In this document: positions 23,117 through 28,915 of the stretch, in pieces
How positions within the stretch are numbered: the stretch's first letter is position 1
Layout of the letters: each line of letters opens with the position of its first letter
DNA from: a virus
Length of the DNA: 28,915 bases
Virus record (IMG/VR): IMGVR_UViG_3300005471_000199
Coordinates: 1 to 28,915 of that record
Direction: 5' to 3' (one strand)
Made by a program: the position numbers and the translations under genes
Notes under the pieces: model-generated
The model's database searches: none
The model's input: only the letters and a program-made list of their open reading frames with translations
What the model was told of the DNA's origin: nothing

Positions 23117-23263
23117 TTGAAGCGATCCAGGCACGAGGCAAGAAGTGAGTCTTGGGGGAACTCCAGTCCCACGGGTGGGGCGGAAATCGATCAACCCGAT
23201 GTCTGTGACGCCGGCGCGTGCTCACGCTGTCCCTGAACGTTCTGAAAACTCGAGAGATCCAGA

Positions 23264-24349
23264 TCATGGCTTGTGACTCTGGATGTCGGGAAGAGACTCG
23301 CCGAGCTTGGAAAGGCCGGAGGTCCGAACGTGGGGGCGTTGCTGCTGCTTCAGGCCTTCGTTCTCGAGCTGCTGCAGTCGTGTCCAGAAGTACTCCAGCG
23401 ATGAGGGCCTGTCGTCAGGGTCGGACTCGTCCCACCAGGCGTTGAGGTGGTTGAGCAGCTGTGGACCCTCGATGGCGAAGCCTGCGATCTGTTCAGCGAT
23501 GGCGTGTTCGTGAGCAAGGGTGTCGGGCTTAACCGACATCCAGCCGTGCTTACCGAAGAACCAGTTGGTCAGCTGCAGGCGACGCTTGGTCGCGGGAAGC
23601 CGAGCCCAATCAGACCACTGGATAGGCCCGCCGTTGCCGGCATGCGTGGTGGGTGTGTCGGTGGGGACAGGCTGCTCAGGCGGCGGGTCTGAGGGACCTA
23701 CATCGTGTACGTCTCCACGTGAATGTCTTCCACTCCTTCCACTCTGTCCACTCTGTCCACTCTTTCCACTCATCCACTGGCGCGCGCGCGGGAGGGGTTC
23801 CGCTGGGGCTCCAGTTTGGCTCCGCTCGTTCTCCATTTCGTCTCCGCTGCCGGAGACATGGCGGAACCGAAATGGTTCCGGCCGTCCTCCAGAAATCCAC
23901 TCATTTGAGATCGGAGGGCCCGAAAAACCGGGCTTCTTTTTATCCTCTTGCCACTGCTCGTACAGCCGCTTGGGCAGGTGGATGCTCGGCTCCCAGCCGG
24001 GATGCGCCGGGAGGGTACTCCAGCGAATTCGGTCAACTTTTTGTGGCTGATACTTGTGCCAGTTACGAATTTGGAGGTAGGTTTTCTCGTCGAATCGGTA
24101 GAGAAGGATGAAGTGGGCGGCCTCGTCCAGGTGCTCAAAAGCCTTCCTGCAGCGGACCAGCGAGACCTCCTCGAGGTGCTGGAATACCTGGTGCCAGATC
24201 CACTTCACCGACGCGGTCAGGCGGCCCTGATCGTCGGCAAGCAACCACATGCTGATGGCCAGGTCACGCGCCACCAGGCCACCGGCGTTGATCTCCTCGT
24301 CGTCGAGGATGCCGCGGTTGCTGTACCGGTTCTTATAGGTTGCGGTCAT
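23264..24349 (-). CDS. Phage replication initiator (winged-helix, DnaD/O-like)
   Basis: The first ~120 residues show the winged-helix pattern of phage replication organisers: LAISMWLLADDQGRL, then a helix leading to FILLYRFDEKTYLQIRNWHK and YQPQKVDR. A low-complexity Ser-Gly-Pro linker (about residues 165-240, with SGKSGQSGQSGRSGR) joins it to a C-terminal helical domain containing WFFGKHGWMS and LNAWWDESD. Such proteins bind the origin and recruit a helicase loader or helicase. The linker DNA holds 9-bp repeats listed separately, as in lambda O. The start overlaps the upstream stop (ATGA). Last gene before the main intergenic gap. Confidence 0.8.
   Translation of the reverse strand: MTATYKNRYSNRGILDDEEINAGGLVARDLAISMWLLADDQGRLTASVKWIWHQVFQHLEEVSLVRCRKAFEHLDEAAHFILLYRFDEKTYLQIRNWHKYQPQKVDRIRWSTLPAHPGWEPSIHLPKRLYEQWQEDKKKPGFSGPPISNEWISGGRPEPFRFRHVSGSGDEMENERSQTGAPAEPLPRARQWMSGKSGQSGQSGRSGRHSRGDVHDVGPSDPPPEQPVPTDTPTTHAGNGGPIQWSDWARLPATKRRLQLTNWFFGKHGWMSVKPDTLAHEHAIAEQIAGFAIEGPQLLNHLNAWWDESDPDDRPSSLEYFWTRLQQLENEGLKQQQRPHVRTSGLSKLGESLPDIQSHKP
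23729..23902. repeat. Iteron-like 9-bp direct repeats inside the replication gene (candidate origin)
   Basis: On the plus strand the heptamer TCCACTC occurs at 23729, 23738, 23747, 23756 and 23765, an exact 9-bp period. A degenerate TCCACTG lies at 23773 and one more exact copy at 23896. The array encodes the Ser-Gly-x linker using AGT and GGA codons, unlike the GC-ending codons around it. An A/T-rich stretch lies at about 23923-23945. Phage initiator genes that contain their own origin (lambda O) have this layout. Binding is not shown. Confidence 0.55.
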
Positions 24350-24774
24350 GTGGCGGCCCCCTCCCGAGTGGCAAGGAGAAGGCGCAGCGCGGCCTCCTCA
24401 CGGGACGTGGATCGGGTCGCGCCGTCGCTGATCTGGATGCCCACGGGCTCGCAGTACCAGCCCTCAGGCGTGCCGTAGGAATTCGCCGGCGAGTAGCAGA
24501 ACATAACGTTGAGTTGGCCAGCCAGCCGGAGCAGGTCGAGCAGCTGGTCGAGACGTGGTACCCACGTGGCGCCGTCGACGGGCTCGCTGTGGTGGATCTT
24601 AATGAAGGGCTTCTCGGCTGGCCACACGCGCCGTTTGCTGCCGCGGCTCGCACCAGGTCTGACCAGGTGTTCAATGCCGATGTAGTAGTCGCCATGCACA
24701 ATCTGGTGCTCGAGCTGGGCCGTTCGGCAGGCCGAGACATAGTCGTCTGTGAAGGGGTGAGGGTGGGCGCTCAT
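24346..24774 (-). CDS. Hypothetical phage protein, 142 aa
   Basis: The ATG overlaps the preceding stop (ATGA) and the TGA overlaps the start of the replication gene (ATGA). The product begins MSAHPHPFTDDYVSACRTAQ, has an aromatic, Gly-rich end (YGTPEGWYCEPVGIQISDGA), and closes with a short helix (SREEAALRLLLA). The shape recalls small DUF proteins common in phage early regions, but I cannot name one with confidence. Soluble; no signal or membrane segment. Confidence 0.7.
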   Translation of the reverse strand: MSAHPHPFTDDYVSACRTAQLEHQIVHGDYYIGIEHLVRPGASRGSKRRVWPAEKPFIKIHHSEPVDGATWVPRLDQLLDLLRLAGQLNVMFCYSPANSYGTPEGWYCEPVGIQISDGATRSTSREEAALRLLLATREGAAT

Positions 24775-25898
24775 CCTTTGCCTCTTCGCTTCTTGAAGCT
24801 GCCGATGATCGTGTGGAGCTCCTCGTAGAGGCCAGCCTGTTCAGCCCGCAGCTGCTCGTTTTCGGCCTTCAGGTCGCGGGTCTCATCCTCGAGTTCGCGG
24901 CAGTAGGTACTCAGCTGCTTGAGGTCGCTGAGGAGCTCCGTGAAGGTGAGGGCCGGCCGACCGTTGCGACGTCGTGGAGGGGTTGAAACTCTATCGCTGG
25001 GCGCTATAGTCTCTGGCCCGTCCGACGGCGCCTCAGCTCCATGGCGTGCGCCACGCATAGCTGTCGAACCGGCTGTCCACCTGTCGCTCCTGCATTTCTT
25101 ACACTGCGTTTGATACCCATCAGCCTTCGACGCATTGCGATCGAATTCTTCGAAGCGTTTGTCTTGGTCGCAGCCCGAGCAGTGCTTCAGCCCCCGGTCC
25201 GCCAGCGATTCGCGATCGGCGATCTTCTGCGTGAGTGAGCCTAGCCCAGTCATCGCCTCGACCTGGACCTGGGCTGCGCGGCACTCATTGCACTTGAAAA
25301 AGCCCTTGCCTTCCGGGAATGCGCTCTTCGGCTTCTTCTGTTTGCAGCCAGGGCAGAACTTCAGCGGTTCCGATTTTGCCTCCACATTTGAGGGTCTCTC
25401 CTCCATATCTGAAGGGGCTGACTCATGTTCGGCATGCCGCTTTGCGAGCACAGGCGGAGTTGCGCGATCACTTAAATCTTTAAGTCCTTGCGCACGGAGC
25501 TCGGCATCCCGTGCCTGCTCGGCAGCTGCGACCCGAGCGACCTCTGCCTGGTTTTCGCGCGCCTTGCGATCCGACTTCTCACGGGCGGCCACGCGCTCCT
25601 CCGACGTCGCCTTCTTGGAGCGCAGCCAAGGGGTGGACTGGCCATTTTGTTTGGTGGCCGTTTCGGCTCTCGTCTTCCACTCGATGACGGCCGAATCCAC
25701 GAGCACGTCCTGATGCTTGACCGCCTGGCGTTCGTAGTGGTCGGTGGTGGATCCACAGATCGCTGTGCGCTCAAGCACCGCGGTGACGATGCAGGGATCT
25801 TCGCCGCGGAAGGCAGGGAAGGGCACGATGGGCTCGACCGGAGCCTTCTGACTTGACTTCTCAGCGAGCAGGAAGCTCAACGGCACGCGCTCGTTCAT
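24771..25898 (-). CDS. Two-zinc-finger, coiled-coil protein of unknown function, 375 aa
   Basis: The N-terminal third includes a long charged helix rich in Arg, Glu and Ala (roughly residues 95-145). Two treble-clef-like zinc modules follow: FCPGCKQKKPKSAF...FFKCNECRA and HCSGCDQDKRFEEF...QTQCKKCRS. Each has two CxxC pairs and resembles zinc fingers seen at the start of phage HNH nucleases, but no HNH core is present. A basic linker (PPRRRNGRPAL) leads to a C-terminal coiled coil of about 60 residues. Nucleic-acid binding with self-assembly is the likely mode. The ATG at 25898 overlaps the HIT stop and is preferred to an upstream TTG. Confidence 0.8.
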   Translation of the reverse strand: MNERVPLSFLLAEKSSQKAPVEPIVPFPAFRGEDPCIVTAVLERTAICGSTTDHYERQAVKHQDVLVDSAVIEWKTRAETATKQNGQSTPWLRSKKATSEERVAAREKSDRKARENQAEVARVAAAEQARDAELRAQGLKDLSDRATPPVLAKRHAEHESAPSDMEERPSNVEAKSEPLKFCPGCKQKKPKSAFPEGKGFFKCNECRAAQVQVEAMTGLGSLTQKIADRESLADRGLKHCSGCDQDKRFEEFDRNASKADGYQTQCKKCRSDRWTAGSTAMRGARHGAEAPSDGPETIAPSDRVSTPPRRRNGRPALTFTELLSDLKQLSTYCRELEDETRDLKAENEQLRAEQAGLYEELHTIIGSFKKRRGKG

Positions 25899-26236
25899 TG
25901 CTTCGACCAAGGAAGGAGCAGGCCGTCACCCTTGCGGCGCGGCACGATGTGGATGTGAAGGTGGCGCACGGTCTGTGTCGCAGCTGGACCGACCGAGGTG
26001 ATGAAGTTGCAGTCGCCGATGTCGTTCATGCCGGCCCATGCCGCGGCGCAGTTCATCGTCGTGGCCACGGTGGCTGGCCCCTCGATCGCGTCTTTGATAT
26101 GGACCTTCGGGACGACGAGCACGTGGCCTTCGGTCACTGGATGCAGCGGCTGGAAAACAATGTTGGTGCCGAAGTCGTAGAGAATCGGGCTCGGCCCGGC
26201 GTAGTTGCAGAACGGACAGCGCTTGCGGGTTCTCAT
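25895..26236 (-). CDS. HIT-family nucleotide hydrolase/transferase
   Basis: The 113-residue product carries the histidine triad HLHIHIVPR (H92, H94, H96), an N-terminal CPFC, and the HPVTEGHVLVVPK strand-loop that precedes the triad in HIT proteins. HIT enzymes hydrolyse or transfer nucleoside monophosphates, for example from AMP-NH2 or dinucleoside polyphosphates. The length matches single-domain HIT proteins. The start overlaps the previous stop (ATGA). In a phage replication operon it may act on nucleotide by-products or in host signalling; this is inference. Confidence 0.9.
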   Translation of the reverse strand: MRTRKRCPFCNYAGPSPILYDFGTNIVFQPLHPVTEGHVLVVPKVHIKDAIEGPATVATTMNCAAAWAGMNDIGDCNFITSVGPAATQTVRHLHIHIVPRRKGDGLLLPWSKQ

Positions 26237-26472
26237 TCGCTCAGCGCCCTGGAGGTCAGGCAGTTGCCGAGGTTGTTGAGCATCTCCTGGATTGCTGTGA
26301 GGTCCCAACTGTCACCAGGGTTGTCAGGGTCGATGTTGGGCGTGAATTCGTGCTGTAGATCGCGGTGATGCGAAAGGGCCGTGCTGGCGATGACCATTTG
26401 CCACGAGGCGTCGCTGAATGCGCGGCCAGCCTCAGCCAGCGCGAACCGTTGCGCGGCCGTCAGTCTTTTCAC
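26233..26472 (-). CDS. Hypothetical protein, 79 aa
   Basis: The GTG start overlaps the upstream stop and the TGA overlaps the ATG of the HIT gene. The product begins MKRLTAAQRFALAEAGRAFS and is helical with several His (ASTALSHHRDLQHEF) and an Asp/Asn/Pro-rich central loop. No family is recognised. It is supported mainly by its exact fit between two coupled genes. Confidence 0.62.
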   Translation of the reverse strand: MKRLTAAQRFALAEAGRAFSDASWQMVIASTALSHHRDLQHEFTPNIDPDNPGDSWDLTAIQEMLNNLGNCLTSRALSE

Positions 26473-26771
26473 AGTGCGGCCTCTTCTTCAAGGAGGTCCT
26501 CGAGGTGGTAGAGGAATTCCTTGCTTGGGTCAGCAGTTGCCCGGATCAGTGCTCGGCGCTCGAGATCCTTGCGGGCCTCGGCGCTGTTCTTGGCCTCGTA
26601 GTCCTTGAAGATCGCAATCGCGCGTGTGGCACGGTCAGCGAATTGCTGTTCCGCATAGCGATGAAAGGCTTCGACTGTGTCAGGCGGAAACGAGTAACCC
26701 ATCTGCTGCAACCAGTTGTTGCGGCGAACTCGCCGCGCGGCGATCTCCTCGGGAGAGAACAGGCTGGTCAC
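26469..26771 (-). CDS. Hypothetical helical protein, 100 aa
   Basis: The GTG start overlaps the preceding stop (GTGA) and the gene ends in another GTGA overlap. The product is highly charged and predicted helical, with an Arg-rich N-terminal stretch (AARRVRRNNWLQQMGYSF) and a very acidic end (LEDLLEEEAAL). No cysteine motif, membrane segment or known domain is evident. The tight coupling and regular codon use support a real gene; function unknown. Confidence 0.65.
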   Translation of the reverse strand: MTSLFSPEEIAARRVRRNNWLQQMGYSFPPDTVEAFHRYAEQQFADRATRAIAIFKDYEAKNSAEARKDLERRALIRATADPSKEFLYHLEDLLEEEAAL

Positions 26772-27079
26772 TGCGCCATCTCCATCTGCTCAGCCTCGCC
26801 GCGGCTGGCCAGCCTGATCGCATCGTTGCGGATGTCGATGAATGCACTGATGGCAATGACGCGCGCCTCTCTCAGCGGCCCGGTCGGCTTGCCTTCAGCC
26901 CTAGCTTTCAGGTAGGCACGCTCGCATCGCTGCCAGGACCTGTATGCGCGCCAGATCCTGTACTGGAGGCCGACGTCGACGCGAGCCCAATGCTGCCGGC
27001 ACATGAGCCAGGGATCACCACGCTTCGTCGTGCCAAGCCCGCGGCCGCATCCAGGCACAGGGCATCTGCGCTCAGCCAT
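26768..27079 (-). CDS. Small zinc-binding phage protein, 103 aa
   Basis: The ATG at 27079 is preceded by AGGAG at 7 bases, which lies in the end of the upstream gene (8-base overlap). Near the N-terminus are CPVPGCGRG and, about 15 residues later, MCRQHW. This gives a C-x4-C...C-x2-H zinc knuckle typical of many small actinophage proteins. A helical tail follows (YRIWRAYRSWQRCERAYLKA). Role unknown; DNA or RNA binding or protein-protein contact is possible. Its stop overlaps the next GTG (GTGA). Confidence 0.75.
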   Translation of the reverse strand: MAERRCPVPGCGRGLGTTKRGDPWLMCRQHWARVDVGLQYRIWRAYRSWQRCERAYLKARAEGKPTGPLREARVIAISAFIDIRNDAIRLASRGEAEQMEMAQ

Positions 27080-27293
27080 CGAGCAGCTCCTGACCCGTCT
27101 CAGGGTCGATGCGCGCATGCCTCAGCGCGAAGACGATCTCCGCGCGGTGATCAGAACCTCGCGTGAGGATCCCGGCGTCAATGAGGCGGGCCTCAATGAA
27201 GTCGGAAAGCCCGACTTTCTGTGCAGCTGGCATGGACCGATACTGCTGAGCGGCCCACCGAAGAGCTGGGAAGGCCAGCGTCCTCTCGCTCAT
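27072..27293 (-). CDS. Small hypothetical protein, 73 aa
   Basis: The gene starts at an ATG overlapping the ASCH stop (ATGA) and ends 8 bases inside the next gene. The product begins MSERTLAFPALRWAAQQYRS and looks mainly helical and soluble, with a charged C-terminal half (GSDHRAEIVFALRHARIDPE). I do not recognise a family. The longer frame reaching 27344 is rejected because it would overlap the ASCH gene, while the coupled ATG fits the pattern of the whole operon. Confidence 0.68.
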   Translation of the reverse strand: MSERTLAFPALRWAAQQYRSMPAAQKVGLSDFIEARLIDAGILTRGSDHRAEIVFALRHARIDPETGQELLDG

Positions 27294-27754
27294 GGCGTCG
27301 CTCCTCGCCACTCCCACAAGCCCAAGGCGCCTTTTGCCGGACACGGCTCGGGCAGCGGTTCGATGTCATACAAGAACCATGCGTACCGGCCAGGCGAGTA
27401 GTCGCCGTATTCAGTCTCAGCAGCACTTAGTCCCCACCGAGCGGCTTGGTCCAAGCGCTCGACTTTCCACACATCCCCCAGCTTCGCCGTGGCGATGACA
27501 GCCCCGAGTGGCAACGTTGCCCGGGCGGCGCCGGCGGGACCATAGAACAAGTCCCACGTGATAGCGCCCGCCTCGCGAAGATCACTGAGGAATGGCTCGC
27601 GCCACATAAGGTTCTGAGCGGAGCTCGGGAACGTCTTGGCGGCGTGAATCGCAATGGGGCCGCGGTGCTGGGTCGACCAGCTGCGCGTCTCGACCTTCTT
27701 GTAACCGCGCGCCACCAGTGTCGCCCACGGCTGCGTCAGGGTGATCGCCCTCAC
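27290..27754 (-). CDS. ASCH-domain protein
   Basis: The 154-residue product (GTG start at 27754, overlapping the exonuclease stop as GTGA) opens with AITLTQPWATLVARGYKKVE followed by TRSW and RGPIAIHAAK. These are the hallmark N-terminal strand and loop of ASCH/PUA-like domains. The C-terminal part ends in YAWFLYDIEPLPEPCPAKGA and LGLWEW, also typical. ASCH proteins bind RNA or modified nucleotides, and some cleave RNA or hydrolyse acetylated nucleosides; the substrate cannot be read here. ASCH proteins are common in phage early regions. Confidence 0.85.
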   Translation of the reverse strand: MRAITLTQPWATLVARGYKKVETRSWSTQHRGPIAIHAAKTFPSSAQNLMWREPFLSDLREAGAITWDLFYGPAGAARATLPLGAVIATAKLGDVWKVERLDQAARWGLSAAETEYGDYSPGRYAWFLYDIEPLPEPCPAKGALGLWEWRGATP

Positions 27755-28281
27755 GTCCCGCCACCTTCCATGACCGCGACGTACATCTCCCAAGCCCAGC
27801 GGACGTCGCGCTCAGCTGAGTGCATTTCGTCATCGGTCGGAACCGCAACGCCGATGGCGGCCGAGAGGTCGGGGGATTTCCATGGCGGCGGGATTCCCAG
27901 CTTTCCTGCGACGAGGGCCTCGACATCGACCAGGTGGTAGTGCCAGCCAGGACACGCGCGGTTGTTGCGCAGCAACCTGCGAAGGCGCTCCTCATCAAAC
28001 GAGATGACATTGCCGACCAGGTGGCGCCCGCGGGTGAGCTCCGAGAACTGAGCCGCGAAGTCGAACTTGGTCGTCCATTCTTTGTAATCTTTCGGGTAGC
28101 GCTCGTAGAACTTGCCGATGTTGAGCGAGTAGGGATCAGCGCGGCCTAGGTCGACCGGCAGGAACCAGTGATGGTCGCCATCGAACGGGAGCTTAAGCGC
28201 GACCTCCCAGATCTCGTGACGGTCCGCATCCAGTCCGGTGGTTTCGACGTCAACGATGGCCAGCTGGCTGTAATCGCTCAC
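27751..28281 (-). CDS. DnaQ-like (DEDD) 3'-5' exonuclease
   Basis: The 176-residue product has the DEDDh exonuclease layout. Exo I is VDVETTGLDADRHEIWEVAL (D11, E13), Exo II is LVGNVISFDEERL (D96), and Exo III is HSAERD (H154, D159, the HxAxxD form). Proteins of this fold remove nucleotides from 3' DNA or RNA ends. In a phage replication operon the likely role is proofreading or nucleic-acid turnover; no polymerase is present to say which. It is a stand-alone exonuclease domain of usual length. The GTG start is chosen because GGGAGG lies 8 bases upstream and it overlaps the preceding stop (GTGA). Confidence 0.88.
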   Translation of the reverse strand: MSDYSQLAIVDVETTGLDADRHEIWEVALKLPFDGDHHWFLPVDLGRADPYSLNIGKFYERYPKDYKEWTTKFDFAAQFSELTRGRHLVGNVISFDEERLRRLLRNNRACPGWHYHLVDVEALVAGKLGIPPPWKSPDLSAAIGVAVPTDDEMHSAERDVRWAWEMYVAVMEGGGT

Positions 28282-28457
28282 AAGCTCAGCCTCCCGTTGT
28301 CATCCAGCGAGTTCGCCCCCTGACGAAGAAGTAGGGCCGCGGCGACATGCAGCCGTCGTTGCTGCCCCGGATCCGGCTCTAGGTCCGCGCGCTCGATTGC
28401 TTTTCGAGCCTGCTGCATTAGATTCAGGGCGACCTGCACGCGCTCCTCCGGCGTCAT
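28278..28457 (-). CDS. Small protein of unknown function, 59 aa
   Basis: This short gene lies between the winged-helix protein and the exonuclease. It starts at an ATG overlapping the upstream stop (ATGA) and its own TGA overlaps the GTG of the exonuclease gene (GTGA), so it fills the space exactly. The product begins MTPEERVQVALNLMQQARKA and looks all-helical, with a charged N-terminal helix and an Ala/Leu-rich helix (HVAAALLLRQGAN). No family is recognised. The perfect coupling at both ends and high GC3 support a real gene. Confidence 0.7.
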   Translation of the reverse strand: MTPEERVQVALNLMQQARKAIERADLEPDPGQQRRLHVAAALLLRQGANSLDDNGRLSL

Positions 28458-28915
28458 CGGCGTGCGGCCTCCTCGAGGAACAGCACCGGCAGCGCGATCA
28501 CCGCGCCCTTGTGTGGGTAGTCGATCAGCTGTAGCGAACGCAGAGAGCCGAGGTAGTTGTTGAAGGTTCCAGTGTTGACGGTGTAGTTGGTTAGCTCAGC
28601 CAAGCTTTCACGAGATAGGGCCTTCGGGTAGGCAGCGATCAGCGCCATCAGGATCCGAGCTCGAGGGCCACCCAGCTTGGCGTAAAGCACTTCGTGCATC
28701 GCCTCGCTCGTGGGCGACATGTCGACCGGGCTGGCAGCTGCGCGGCCGGCGTCGGTGAGCCCGACATATCCAGCCGACGGGTAGGTGATGAGCTCCGAGG
28801 TGCGGAGTGCTCCCAGGTAGTTGTTGAACGTGCCCGTGTTCGGGGTGTAATTCGCCAGCAACGCCAGCTGGTTGCGGTTGGCAGCCAAAATGCCCACCGA
28901 CTCGTACCACGCGAG
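28454..28915 (-). CDS. C-terminal part of a protein with two winged-helix-like repeats (5' end outside window)
   Basis: The reading frame is open to the right edge, so only the C-terminal ~153 residues are seen. A GTG at 28897 could start a 147-residue protein, but coding-like sequence continues before it. Two homologous units are visible. Each has the core NY-T-NTGTFNNYLG-LR followed by LI-YP; the first then runs into GYVGLTDAGRAA, the usual end of a winged-helix domain. From memory of the family, such domains often close phage or plasmid HerA/VirB4-like ATPases, but no ATPase motif lies in the window, so the full function is open. The stop overlaps the next start (ATGA). Confidence 0.75.
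   Translation of the reverse strand, partial: LAWYESVGILAANRNQLALLANYTPNTGTFNNYLGALRTSELITYPSAGYVGLTDAGRAAASPVDMSPTSEAMHEVLYAKLGGPRARILMALIAAYPKALSRESLAELTNYTVNTGTFNNYLGSLRSLQLIDYPHKGAVIALPVLFLEEAARR

Larger units (their letters stand above)
23081..23263. other. Longest intergenic region; probable control region of the recombinase operon
   Basis: This ~183-base gap is the only non-coding stretch over 100 bases in the window. It lies between the end of the replication gene and the serine recombinase. It holds a dyad and a promoter candidate next to the recombinase start, and an 8-bp GAACGTTC palindrome near 23236. I see no convincing Rho-independent terminator and no tRNA. A phage attachment site or recombination site could lie here, given the neighbouring recombinase, but no sequence proves it. 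Confidence 0.5.

Noticed and set aside
23918-23943. A plus-strand GCCCG-aaaaac-CGGGC hairpin followed by a T-rich tract, like a Rho-independent terminator
   Set aside because: The stem is only 5 bp, no plus-strand gene ends there, and it lies inside the replication coding sequence. It may instead be part of the A/T-rich patch near the iterons.
1-28915. tRNA genes and CRISPR arrays
   Set aside because: No cloverleaf-like sequence and no spaced direct-repeat array was found by eye; the only regular repeats are the 9-bp iterons.

Overview
The window is a stretch of a GC-rich double-stranded DNA tailed-phage genome (or prophage) with about 50 genes, every one on the minus strand. High GC3, frequent GTG and TTG starts, AGGAGG-type ribosome binding sites and a possible leaderless promoter suggest a phage of an actinobacterial or similarly GC-rich host. 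This is inference from composition and gene style. No host gene, tRNA, rRNA, CRISPR array or insertion sequence was found.

The genes read from the right edge (28915) to the left. Region A (28915-23264) is an early/replication operon of 12 genes in which every junction overlaps by 4 or 8 bases. It holds the C-terminal end of a protein with two repeated winged-helix-like units, a DnaQ-type exonuclease, an ASCH protein, a HIT-family protein, a two-zinc-finger coiled-coil protein, and a winged-helix replication initiator whose linker carries iteron-like 9-bp DNA repeats. Region B (23263-19139) starts with the only sizeable non-coding gap in the window (23081-23263, with a dyad and a possible leaderless promoter). 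A small serine recombinase follows, then short unknown genes, a HAD phosphatase gene broken by an out-of-frame deletion, a small membrane protein, a RuvC-like resolvase, a multi-zinc-finger protein, and two adjacent genes that look like sigma region 4 and sigma region 2 carried on separate polypeptides.

Region C (19125-10442) is packaging and portal: small and large terminase, four small zinc-finger or membrane genes, an exported small protein, a dual-specificity-phosphatase-like protein, the portal and a MuF-type minor head protein. Region D (10445-18) is the virion module: small structural candidates, an Arg/Pro-rich repeat protein, an Ig-like protein, a head-tail connector candidate with an Ig-like insert, a prohead protease fused to a scaffold with an internal start, a decoration candidate, the HK97-type major capsid protein and two further probable virion genes. 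Tail and lysis genes are not in the window and probably lie further left.

The leading candidate for something undescribed is the split sigma-like pair just ahead of the terminase genes (20153-19139), with an AT-rich 14-bp palindrome in rare codons inside the region 2 gene. I infer that it could switch on the late (packaging and head) genes. Other points of interest are origin-like iterons inside the replication gene, the nested scaffold, the MuF gene with no good start, and the broken HAD gene.
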